Of a stretch of 14,159 nucleotides of DNA, positions 1 to 5,712 are shown one piece after another; position 1 is the first letter of the stretch; every line of letters begins with the position of its first letter. This stretch comes from Proteobacteria bacterium UBA7420. Lineage in GTDB: Bacteria; Pseudomonadota; Gammaproteobacteria; Magnimaribacterales; D2472. The position numbers and the translations under genes were made by a program. The notes beneath the pieces were generated by a model. The model was given only the letters and a program-made list of their open reading frames with translations, had not been told where the DNA came from and did no database searches. The DNA lies in the NCBI GenBank assembly GCA_002469975.1, contig DKMG01000094.1:1-14159 (forward strand). Direction: 5' to 3'.

Positions 1-2
1 GA

Positions 3-605
3 GCCGCCTTGTGTTTCAAGGTTAGGCTTAGCAGTAATAATGTTTAGAGATCCAACAATAGAGTTTCTTCCGTATAAAGTTCCCTGAGGCCCTCTTGAAA
101 GCTCTGCTCTTTCTAAGTCAAACATTAAAGCTGCAGCACCCTGAGGTCTTGCAACATAAAGGCCATCAACATGAATACCAACAGCAGGATCGCCAACCTC
201 GGTAACGTTATTTGATCTTACTCCGCGCAAAGTAATGATTGGAGCAGAGGTATCAGTACTATTCTGAATGGATAGCCCAGGCAGTGAGTAACTGAGGTCT
301 TTAATATTAGAGATACCATATTGGGTAAGCTCCTCTTGAGTAATTGCAGAAATAGCAATCGGTGTTTCCATGAGACTTGTTTCTCTTCGAGTGGCCGTAA
401 CGATGACATCTTCAATTCCTTGCGATTCTGAATAGGAGCTAGAAGTTTCGAATGTACCAACCGACTCAGACTTCGCTGAAACTTGAGATGAATCAGTTGA
501 CGTCGTGCTAGAGGCAGTGTCTTTATCCATTGGTGCAAGTGGATTATCAGCCATAACCACAAAAGGCATGACTAGTAAGAACAAGCTTAATTTAGAATAC
601 TTCAT
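3..605 (-). CDS. TonB-dependent outer-membrane receptor, N-terminal part (cut by window edge)
   Basis: Outer-membrane active transporter that takes up a large or scarce substrate using TonB energy; the substrate cannot be told from this part. The 201 visible residues begin with a signal peptide (about 1-19, ending VVMA). A Ser/Thr-rich linker (about 25-58) follows, then a TonB-box-like stretch IEDVIVTATRRE, then the plug domain. Family-typical plug motifs are visible: ETPIAISAIT, DLSYSLPGLSIQ, ITLRGV, GIHVDGLYVARP, LERAELSRGPQGTLYGRNS and the start of GSLNIITAKP. The barrel, normally another 500 or so residues, lies beyond the left edge. The ATG is preceded by GGGGA about 6 nt upstream. The plug style (VTATRRE, PQGTLYGRNS) is common in the large receptor families of marine gammaproteobacteria and sphingomonads. 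Family assignment is certain; substrate unknown. Confidence 0.95.
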   Translation of the reverse strand, partial: MKYSKLSLFLLVMPFVVMADNPLAPMDKDTASSTTSTDSSQVSAKSESVGTFETSSSYSESQGIEDVIVTATRRETSLMETPIAISAITQEELTQYGISNIKDLSYSLPGLSIQNSTDTSAPIITLRGVRSNNVTEVGDPAVGIHVDGLYVARPQGAAALMFDLERAELSRGPQGTLYGRNSIVGSLNIITAKPNLETQGG

Positions 606-640
606 GTATTTTTCCCCAAAAATATATATTTGTAGTTAAG

Positions 641-668
641 AATTTACCTTAATTGACAAGGTTGTCAA
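641..668 (-). promoter_or_regulatory. Putative sigma-70 promoter of the TonB-dependent receptor
   Basis: Reading the minus strand, a perfect -35 box TTGACA (plus positions 663-668) is followed after 16 bp by TAAATT (641-646), which matches 4 of 6 of the -10 consensus. Transcription would start about 30 nt before the receptor ATG at 605. The -35 box lies inside a perfect inverted repeat listed separately. Confidence 0.5.
653..668. promoter_or_regulatory. 16-bp perfect palindrome over the receptor -35 box, candidate operator
   Basis: TTGACAA, 2 nt, TTGTCAA is a perfect 7-bp inverted repeat. It covers the putative -35 box of the TonB-dependent receptor gene, where a bound dimeric repressor would block RNA polymerase. 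There is no following T-tract, so it is not a terminator. The size is typical of a site for a TetR- or GntR-like dimer, but the regulator is not identifiable here. Confidence 0.4.
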
Positions 669-753
669 GTTTCATGATGAAAGCTAAAAACTCATAGTCT
701 ATAGATGCTGTAGAGCATATGGATAAAAATTTAAGTCTCAGTGATTTTTGGCC

Positions 754-787
754 GAAAAAATAAAAAAGGGACCTAAGCCCCTCTTTT
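754..787 (-). terminator. Intrinsic terminator of the two-domain secreted protein gene
   Basis: On the minus strand AAAAGAGGG pairs with CCCTTTTTT (9 bp, one G-U pair) around an 8-nt loop. The T-run continues with an A and six more T. It begins 23 nt after the stop of the gene at 811-1503 and insulates it from the downstream receptor gene. Confidence 0.85.
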
Positions 788-810
788 ATTTGTGGTGTTA
801 CAACGTTGGG

Positions 811-1503
811 TTATTTGAGCACTCTTGTCCACAAATGGTCCGAATGGGTCATTACATCAAGTTTCATATCGGCAAGTTCATCTTCATGAATAACTGAAAG
901 GGCCTTCACTTTGACTGCAAACTCAGCATAACTTTCATATCCACAGTAAATATTCCAAGTCATTTCTGGGCCCCAAAAATGCTCAGTTAAATTACAGCCA
1001 CCAAAAGAGCTGTTGTAAGCATCAAACAATAACTTGGCATTGGCGCGTTTTTCATTGTCTGTGAGATAGGGACCAAAACTATATTTAGCCTCTAAGACAT
1101 AGGCTGTAGGCTTTGTAAGATTCCTTTCTACTACTGCTGCTAACTTATCTGTATGATCACCAAACAATTGCTTAGATCCTCCCATTGGAGTTGATTCTTG
1201 ATCGTTTATCTCGGCAAATTGCTCCCAGCTATCAAAATTACAGTAGGTCATGAAGGCTCTATCGCCACCAAATTGATGCTGAAGCATCCCGCATGAGTTG
1301 TAACCATCTTTTTCAAGGGTAGCGATATTAGTTTTAAGAGATTTTTTTAGAGCCTCCATGTTGCCACCAGCAGGCATGGTGTAGGTTGATATGTAAACCA
1401 GGCTATCTTTAGGCATATCAGCATGGTGCTCACCACTCTCATGGTGCGCTGCAGTTAAAGTGAAACTCATTGCCAGTAGGCAAAATGATAGTCTTTTAAT
1501 CAT
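811..1503 (-). CDS. Secreted protein of unknown function with two related halves
   Basis: Not recognised as a named family. It is 230 residues with a signal peptide (about 1-19, ending LTAA) and a His-rich mature N-terminus (HHESGEHHADM). The rest is an internal duplication: residues about 36-100 and 133-197 align. Each half has a strand (VYISTYTMP / AYVLEAKYSF), a helix, then Cys-x16-Cys with the second Cys preceded by Tyr (C71/C88 and C170/C187, identical 17-residue offset), then an aromatic-acidic helix (SWEQFAEI / SYAEFAVK). This suggests two ferredoxin-like alpha+beta (ABM-type) domains, each possibly holding a periplasmic disulfide; that fold is an inference. The start has a strong ribosome site (GGAGAA, 7 nt before ATG). 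The gene is divergent from the metal operon across about 90 bp containing the CsoR-like operator, so it may be co-regulated. It ends in its own terminator. Confidence 0.85.
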   Translation of the reverse strand: MIKRLSFCLLAMSFTLTAAHHESGEHHADMPKDSLVYISTYTMPAGGNMEALKKSLKTNIATLEKDGYNSCGMLQHQFGGDRAFMTYCNFDSWEQFAEINDQESTPMGGSKQLFGDHTDKLAAVVERNLTKPTAYVLEAKYSFGPYLTDNEKRANAKLLFDAYNSSFGGCNLTEHFWGPEMTWNIYCGYESYAEFAVKVKALSVIHEDELADMKLDVMTHSDHLWTRVLK

Positions 1504-1555
1504 AATTCTTCTCCGTTGGATGGTTAGATGAAAACGTTATCACAACAAGCAGAGA

Positions 1556-1584
1556 TTGAGCAATAAATTAGTTGGTGATATAAT
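1556..1584 (+). promoter_or_regulatory. Sigma-70 promoter of the metal operon
   Basis: TTGAGC (1556-1561) lies exactly 17 bp before a perfect TATAAT (1579-1584). The expected transcription start is near 1591-1592. A longer reading frame could begin with a TTG at 1556, but that triplet is the -35 box, so it is rejected as a start codon. Confidence 0.75.
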
Positions 1585-1599
1585 ACCCCCCGTGGGTAT
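1583..1599. promoter_or_regulatory. CsoR-like operator overlapping the -10 box and start site
   Basis: ATACCC, 5 nt (CCCGT), GGGTAT is a perfect 6-bp inverted repeat with a GC-rich centre. This is the shape of known CsoR/RcnR-family sites (TACCC...GGGTA as at Bacillus copZA). It overlaps the last two bases of the TATAAT box and the predicted start site, so a bound repressor would block the promoter. A csoR-type gene is the fourth gene of the downstream operon, which suggests autoregulation released by metal binding. The same site lies 80 bp upstream of the divergent gene at 1503. Confidence 0.75.
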
Positions 1600-2197
1600 A
1601 AAATATATATGTTGCTATGTCTTATTAGCATGCGCTCTTGTTATTGAAGCAAGGCCTATTTCTTACTCAGGTGGGTCAACTGTGATGCTGCAGTCTAACG
1701 AAATGCAGAATTCTACCTACTATCACTACTCTCCTACTTACAAGTTTTCTCTTGGTGTTGAGCAAGTAAAAGACAAATATTTTGACGTTAATTATTCTTA
1801 CTTTAGGCTGACTTATCTGCTAAACAGAAAAAACACTAAACACTCTCAACGAAATTTATACTTGCAATCAGGGCTATCATCCGAGGGACTGGACCACTAC
1901 TTTTATGGGGTGCATGGTGATTGGGAAACAAGAAGACTTTTCTCTGGATTTGGCTACAAGGAAACACAAACAGAAAAACTGGATTATGCCGAGCAATACC
2001 TGCAACTTGGAATTGCACCTTATATTGGTGAGTATGGTGACCTGCATACCTGGTTAATGATTCAATCTAAGCACAATGAATTAATGGGCGACTGGAATAC
2101 TTACCCAGTGCTAAAATTTTTTAAGGGGAATGCTTTAATGGAGGTTGGTTATGCTGATACTTCAGAATGGGACATTCATTTTATGTATAGGTTTTAA
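1592..2197 (+). CDS. Small outer-membrane beta-barrel protein, first gene of the metal operon
   Basis: Family not recognised. From the GTG at 1592 it is 201 residues: a signal peptide (about 1-20; VGIKY, a hydrophobic stretch ICCYVLLACALVI, then EA before RPISYSGG), then alternating aromatic/polar strands with many Tyr and charged turns. It ends in HFMYRF, the C-terminal Phe typical of outer-membrane barrels. About 8 strands would fit the length. The start is uncertain: no ATG in this frame precedes codon 32, and the GTG lies within the operator at the expected +1, so translation would be leaderless. A frame extending to TTG 1556 would start in the -35 box. As the first gene of a CsoR-type operon, it may act in metal passage or envelope protection; that is inferred from context only. 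Confidence 0.7.
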   Translation: MGIKYICCYVLLACALVIEARPISYSGGSTVMLQSNEMQNSTYYHYSPTYKFSLGVEQVKDKYFDVNYSYFRLTYLLNRKNTKHSQRNLYLQSGLSSEGLDHYFYGVHGDWETRRLFSGFGYKETQTEKLDYAEQYLQLGIAPYIGEYGDLHTWLMIQSKHNELMGDWNTYPVLKFFKGNALMEVGYADTSEWDIHFMYRF

Positions 2198-2221
2198 TTT
2201 GTTAATTTATAAGAAGAAAAT

Positions 2222-2635
2222 ATGAAATATTTATACTTAGTTTTTGTAATGATGGCTGCTGTTTACACCAGCGCACATAATCATACTATGCATGACATGG
2301 AGAGCTACAATCATGAAGGGCATCTTCATGACACCATGGTCGATGGAAAGCTGCTTGAAGTGAACCCAAAACGATTTGATAACTTCATCGTAGATTTAGA
2401 GGGAAAACAGGTTGCCGTGGTTAGTGTGAGCGGCATGGTTTGTGATTTTTGTGCCAGAGGCATTGAAAAAACATTTTCTAAAAATCAGTCCATCTTAAAA
2501 TTAGATGTAGATTTAAGTGGTGGTAAAGTTTTGCTTGCCTTTGATAGGGATGCAATTATTGATTTTGAGGATATTAAAAAGAAAATTCTTTCAAATGGCC
2601 AGAACGCCACAGATCTTCAGATCATTAAAATTTAA
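2222..2635 (+). CDS. Periplasmic heavy-metal-binding HMA protein, MerP-like, His-rich
   Basis: Probable periplasmic soft-metal carrier of 137 residues. Signal peptide about 1-18 (ending YTSA). The mature N-terminus is rich in His and Met (H19, H21, H24, H31, H34, H36), a likely extra metal-binding arm. The HMA (ferredoxin-like) domain spans about 63-137 with the metal loop GMVCDFC (C74, C77), the same layout as MerP and copper chaperones (GMxCxxC). The ATG is preceded by GAAGAAA. The stop is only 2 nt before the MerT-like gene, mirroring the merT-merP pairing. The partner regulator is copper-type, so copper is the best guess for the metal; mercury or other thiophilic metals remain possible. 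Confidence 0.88.
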   Translation: MKYLYLVFVMMAAVYTSAHNHTMHDMESYNHEGHLHDTMVDGKLLEVNPKRFDNFIVDLEGKQVAVVSVSGMVCDFCARGIEKTFSKNQSILKLDVDLSGGKVLLAFDRDAIIDFEDIKKKILSNGQNATDLQIIKI

Positions 2636-2637
2636 GG

Positions 2638-3021
2638 ATGGAGATAGAGCGCAGCATTGATGAGCAAAAAGCTAATTTTTTGTCGCTGTTTGCCTCATCC
2701 TCCACTCTAGTTTGCTGCGCTTTGCCTGCTGTTTTTGTTGCTTTGGGAGCGGGAGCGAGTTTTGCTGCTCTCGTGAGCACTTTTCCCTTTCTAATAACTC
2801 TTTCACAGTACAAGATCCACATAACTTTTTTTGCCTTGGTGATGTTACTAATTGCTGGGTATGCCAATTACAGAAATTATAATCTCCCCTGCCCCGCTGA
2901 TCCCGAGCTGGGTCGTTTGTGCATGAAGACACGGAAAAGATCTAGAGTGATTTACTATGTTTCAGCTGGTATTTTTATATTTGCAACCCTTTTCACCTAT
3001 ATAGTCCCAAGTTTCCTATGA
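2638..3021 (+). CDS. MerT-like inner-membrane metal transport protein
   Basis: A 127-residue protein with three predicted membrane segments (about 20-45, 60-78, 104-124). A vicinal Cys pair C26-C27 sits in the first helix (STLVCCALP), as in MerT. A second Cys pair, C85 and C95, lies in the loop between helices 2 and 3, which is followed by KTRKRSR and so should be cytoplasmic. In MerT these two pairs hand metal from MerP through the membrane, and the same relay is likely here with the HMA protein just upstream. The gene starts 2 nt after the preceding stop and overlaps the next gene by 4 nt (ATGA), so translation is coupled. No MerR, MerA or ATPase is nearby. The direction of transport and the metal are inferred, not shown. 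Confidence 0.8.
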   Translation: MEIERSIDEQKANFLSLFASSSTLVCCALPAVFVALGAGASFAALVSTFPFLITLSQYKIHITFFALVMLLIAGYANYRNYNLPCPADPELGRLCMKTRKRSRVIYYVSAGIFIFATLFTYIVPSFL

Positions 3022-3287
3022 GCAAAATGAAGCATGCGACTCATAAAGATCAGCTCATCAATCTCAAAAAGATTGAAGGTCAAGTGAGAGGATTGCAAGC
3101 AATGATTGAAGGAGAGAAATATTGCATAGATATCCTTAATCAAGTTAAAGCGGTAAAAAATGCCTTAGTGAGTGTTGAGGGTAAGATTTTAAAAGTGCAC
3201 TTGAGATCTTGCATCAAAGATTCATTGTCTGCTGAGGAGTTGGTCGATAATAAGATCGAAGAAATTGTTAGCTTATTAAAAAGATGA
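3018..3287 (+). CDS. csoR: CsoR-family metal-sensing transcriptional repressor
   Basis: All-helical DNA-binding repressor (DUF156/CsoR-RcnR family) of 89 residues. Metal ligands match the Cu(I)-sensing CsoR pattern: C36 in EKYCIDIL, and H61 and C65 in KVHLRSC. The second-shell residues Tyr35 and Glu81 are also present at the positions described for M. tuberculosis CsoR. RcnR (Ni/Co) has His instead of Cys at the last ligand, FrmR lacks that Cys, and CstR lacks the middle His, so copper is the preferred reading. Helix 1 carries the typical LKKIEGQVRGLQAMIE. Extra His at 6 and 9 could add ligands. The gene overlaps both neighbours by 4 nt (ATGA). It most likely represses its own operon through the inverted repeat at 1583-1599. 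Confidence 0.92.
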   Translation: MSKMKHATHKDQLINLKKIEGQVRGLQAMIEGEKYCIDILNQVKAVKNALVSVEGKILKVHLRSCIKDSLSAEELVDNKIEEIVSLLKR

Positions 3288-3943
3288 AACCTTACATTAA
3301 AAAAATTCATAAATATTTAAGTTTATTTATCTCTATTCAGTTGTTGTTATGGACTATTTCTGGAATTTACTTTGCATACAATCAAATTGAGTTAGTCAGA
3401 GGTGAGCATTTAAGAAATCAGTCTTTTAAAGAGATTGACTTTAATTTACAAGAGCTGCCATCAATCAAAGCTAAGTCGATGAGGCCATTTATCAGATTGG
3501 GAGAGCTCCTAATTCAAGTTGAAACCGCCAGCCAAACACTTTACCTCAAGCAAGATGGAACTGAGGCACCTCAAATAGATTCAAATCAAGCCATGGAAAT
3601 AGTCGATGCCAAAACTTCATTGCAAGCCTTAAGCGCAAGGGAAATATTGGAAGTGCCAGCTGGAGCTGAGTATCGCGGACGGTCACTACCTCTCTATCAA
3701 GTGCAAACCAATCATAAAGACAGCATTAATGTGTATATTGATGCCTGGACAGGGGACATTGTGGCCATCAGATCATCTAGCTGGAGACTATGGGACTTAA
3801 TGTGGGGACTCCACATCATGGACTACGTTGACAGAGATAATATCAATAACATCCTGATGAAAGTCTTCTCAATCCTCGCGCTGATTAGCTCACTATCCGG
3901 AGTGATTTTGTTTTTTATCACCCCAAAACGATCTACTTCATAA
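3284..3943 (+). CDS. PepSY-domain inner-membrane protein
   Basis: A 219-residue protein with one membrane helix near the N-terminus (about 12-33) and one at the C-terminus (about 192-213). Between them is a periplasmic region that includes a PepSY-like unit (about 136-165: LYQVQT, then INVYIDAWTGDIVAI). HKYLSLFISIQLLLWTISG and LMWGLHIMDY are typical of PepSY-associated membrane proteins, a family often found beside metal and siderophore uptake genes and sometimes linked to reductase functions. It overlaps csoR by 4 nt (ATGA) and is the last gene of the operon. Its 3' end overlaps the convergent methyltransferase gene by 11 bp. The exact role is unknown; envelope metal reduction or handling is a guess from context. 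Confidence 0.85.
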   Translation: MKPYIKKIHKYLSLFISIQLLLWTISGIYFAYNQIELVRGEHLRNQSFKEIDFNLQELPSIKAKSMRPFIRLGELLIQVETASQTLYLKQDGTEAPQIDSNQAMEIVDAKTSLQALSAREILEVPAGAEYRGRSLPLYQVQTNHKDSINVYIDAWTGDIVAIRSSSWRLWDLMWGLHIMDYVDRDNINNILMKVFSILALISSLSGVILFFITPKRSTS

Positions 3944-4748
3944 ACAATAAAGTCATTCTGTCGGATTCACCTACCTCTAGGTATTTCTGTCGATTTTCAT
4001 CTTTCAATCTTAAGGATGGAGGCAAAGTCCATACGCCTTTGGGATGGTCTTTTGTATCCTTAGCATTTGCATTGATCTCTGAGCTGGCAACCAGAGCAAA
4101 GCCCGCGCTTTCAGCGGCCTGAATGGCCAGTGATTGAGAAACATAGCCGCTAGTTTGCATAAACTCGAGAGTGGCATCCTCGGGAGCGCGATGCTCGACC
4201 ACACCAAAATACCCACCAGGCCTTAATGCATTGTATGCTTCCAACATCACTGATTCCATGGCATCTCGAGCGAGCCAGTTGTGCAAATTTCTAAACGTTA
4301 ACACCAGATCTTTGGATGCTGGGGCCACGTAAGGTTGAGTAGGCGGTACCTCGGCTGTGACAACAGAAACGCCTTGGAATAGAGGATTTGATGAGACTTT
4401 TTTCTCGAATGCATCTCTGGATCTTTTGAAGTATGCCCCTGCTTCTGGGTTGTAATGAGAAACAGTTAATGTGCCTGAGTCCTTAAGATAAGGGGCAAGA
4501 ATCTCTGTGTACCAACCACCGCCAGCAGCAAGTTCTAGCACGTCCATTTCTGGGCTAATACGAAAAAACGATAAGGTCTCATAGGGATGGCGAGAATGAT
4601 CTCTGGCAGCGTAATCTTGATTTCTATCAGAGTTCTCCACTGCTTGTTTTAATAAATCTGTTTTAAGCGAGGAAGAGCAAGCAGTGAAAGCAAAAATAAA
4701 TATTGCAAGCAAGGCTGAGGCTTTTAGTGGGTAGGAAATAATTGTCAT
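3933..4748 (-). CDS. Lipoprotein-type class I SAM methyltransferase-like protein
   Basis: A 271-residue protein with a signal sequence ending in a lipobox (FTAC, Cys24), so it should be exported and lipid-anchored. The mature part has a Rossmann-like methyltransferase domain: motif I VLELAAGGGWYTE (about 70-82), a post-I acidic region, FRNLHNW (about 152-158) and LRPGGYFGVVEHR (about 175-187). It resembles the predicted methyltransferases grouped in COG4798, many of which also carry signal peptides. SAM is not normally available outside the cytoplasm, so the substrate, and whether it is an active enzyme, are open. The start has GGAG 6 nt before the ATG. Its 3' end overlaps the convergent PepSY gene by 11 bp. 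Confidence 0.85.
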   Translation of the reverse strand: MTIISYPLKASALLAIFIFAFTACSSSLKTDLLKQAVENSDRNQDYAARDHSRHPYETLSFFRISPEMDVLELAAGGGWYTEILAPYLKDSGTLTVSHYNPEAGAYFKRSRDAFEKKVSSNPLFQGVSVVTAEVPPTQPYVAPASKDLVLTFRNLHNWLARDAMESVMLEAYNALRPGGYFGVVEHRAPEDATLEFMQTSGYVSQSLAIQAAESAGFALVASSEINANAKDTKDHPKGVWTLPPSLRLKDENRQKYLEVGESDRMTLLFMK

Positions 4749-4765
4749 AGTGGCTCCGAGTTTAA

Positions 4766-4788
4766 GGTAATATTAATCTACTATTACC
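4766..4788. promoter_or_regulatory. Inverted repeat in the divergent methyltransferase-DoxX promoter region
   Basis: GGTAATA, 9 nt, TATTACC is a perfect 7-bp inverted repeat. It continues outward with TTAA on both sides if one base is bulged. It sits in the only 60 bp between two divergent genes and has no T-run, so an operator acting on both genes is more likely than a terminator. Confidence 0.35.
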
Positions 4789-4808
4789 ATTAAGAACAGG
4801 AAGAAACT

Positions 4809-5198
4809 GTGGACCTATTAAAAAAGTTTGATTATTTGTATTTTATTATTGGTAGATCTTTGCTGGGCATTTACTTTATTGTTCCTGGGCTTAGCAAGGT
4901 GTTTGATTTTATGGGCACCTTGACCCTAATGCGGATGAAAGGCGTGCCTCTGAGCTCTGCTCTTTTGCCTCTGACCATTGTCCTGCAAGTTATTGGAGGA
5001 ATCTTCTTGGTTCTAGGAAAAAATCTTCGACAAACTGCCTTAATGTTATTTGGCCTCACAATCATTATTAATGTCTATATTCATGATTTTTGGGCTCTTG
5101 CAGGCGATCCTGGGCAAGCGCACGAGGCACAGAACTTTATTAAAAATTTAGCAATAGCCGCCGGACTATTAATCCTAGCTACTAAAGATAAAAGATAG
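4809..5198 (+). CDS. DoxX-family membrane protein
   Basis: A 129-residue integral membrane protein with about four helices (about 11-33, 50-70, 76-94, 110-124). The DoxX/DoxD-type opening is visible: R16 in IGRSLLGIYFIVPGLSKV, then KGVP and a second helix ending at IFLVLGKNLR. Members of this family are small quinone-reductase-like or thiosulfate:quinone oxidoreductase-related membrane proteins, but most are functionally uncharacterised. The start is GTG, preceded by AGGAAG, 6 nt upstream. The gene is divergent from the lipoprotein methyltransferase, which hints at shared regulation. The last 17 bp overlap the small convergent ORF on the minus strand. Confidence 0.85.
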   Translation: MDLLKKFDYLYFIIGRSLLGIYFIVPGLSKVFDFMGTLTLMRMKGVPLSSALLPLTIVLQVIGGIFLVLGKNLRQTALMLFGLTIIINVYIHDFWALAGDPGQAHEAQNFIKNLAIAAGLLILATKDKR

Positions 5199-5457
5199 CC
5201 GTCTGAATGATTCCAGTCGTGCCTAGAAACCCTAGATAGGATAAGCGTGAGATAGTGAGATTTTGATGATTCCAAATACCAAAAGCGCCGAAAGCGCCGC
5301 AGGGTGAGAGTGTGGGTACCCAAAACCCAGCCAGACCCAAGAAACCCAGTAAACCCAATATTCTTATTGAGCTACCGGATTGATTTGGATGAACTTTGTT
5401 CAATAACCCCGTTATACCAATCAAGCCAAAGAGGCCAATCAGTCCGAGGTAACTCAT
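5182..5457 (-). CDS. Possible small hydrophobic protein with LGxxG repeats
   Basis: Not confidently a gene. The 91-residue frame has four glycine-leucine segments: LGLIGLFGLIGITGLL (residues 4-19), ILGLLGFLGLAGFW (33-46), CGAFGAFGIW (53-62) and LSYLGFLGTTGII (71-83). Small bacterial membrane proteins with repeated LGFLG units exist, which makes this frame more than a random ORF. The start ATG lies 3 nt after the stop of the RRM gene at 5461, so it could be translated by coupling; no clear ribosome site is seen. The end overlaps the convergent DoxX gene by 17 bp. Otherwise, 5199-5460 would be a 260-bp gap with no other gene visible. Confidence 0.45.
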   Translation of the reverse strand: MSYLGLIGLFGLIGITGLLNKVHPNQSGSSIRILGLLGFLGLAGFWVPTLSPCGAFGAFGIWNHQNLTISRLSYLGFLGTTGIIQTAIFYL

Positions 5458-5460
5458 GAA

Positions 5461-5700
5461 CTAAGTCTTTGGACGAGACTCGTTAACTACCAATTTTCTA
5501 CCGTCAACTTCAGCATCGTTTAATGCTTGAATGGCATTTTCGCCACCATCAGACATTTCAACAAAACCAAAACCACGTGAACGATTAGTTTCACGATCTG
5601 TAACAACTTTAGCTGATGTTACTGTGCCGTGCTCAGCAAAAACTTGTTCAAGACCTGAGTCATCTATGCTCCAAGGGAGATTTCCTACGTAAATATTCAT
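5461..5700 (-). CDS. RRM RNA-binding protein, downstream tandem copy
   Basis: Stand-alone single-RRM protein of 79 residues that binds single-stranded RNA in the cytoplasm. RNP2 is IYVGNL (3-8) and RNP1 is RGFGFVEM (42-49). Stand-alone RRM proteins of this kind are often cold-induced in cyanobacteria and marine bacteria and may act as RNA chaperones. This copy differs from its neighbour at about six residues (K31, V33, E37, V71, K78, T79 here). It has its own ribosome site (GAGGA before ATG) and starts 12 nt after the neighbour's stop. Its stop is 3 nt before the small LGxxG ORF. Confidence 0.93.
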   Translation of the reverse strand: MNIYVGNLPWSIDDSGLEQVFAEHGTVTSAKVVTDRETNRSRGFGFVEMSDGGENAIQALNDAEVDGRKLVVNESRPKT

Positions 5701-5712
5701 ATTTTATATCCT

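Noticed and set aside
218..562. 114-residue minus-strand ORF inside the receptor gene
   Set aside because: It is a shadow in another frame of the clearly coding TonB-dependent receptor.
1556..1591. TTG-started N-terminal extension of the barrel protein
   Set aside because: It begins in the -35 hexamer and runs through the -10 box, so a transcript from that promoter cannot contain it.
1592..3943. A complete mercury-resistance (mer) operon
   Set aside because: There is no MerR or MerA, and the regulator is CsoR-type with copper ligands.
5081..5323. 80-residue minus-strand ORF over the DoxX end
   Set aside because: It lies largely antisense to DoxX, has no repeat or domain logic, and competes with the LGxxG frame.
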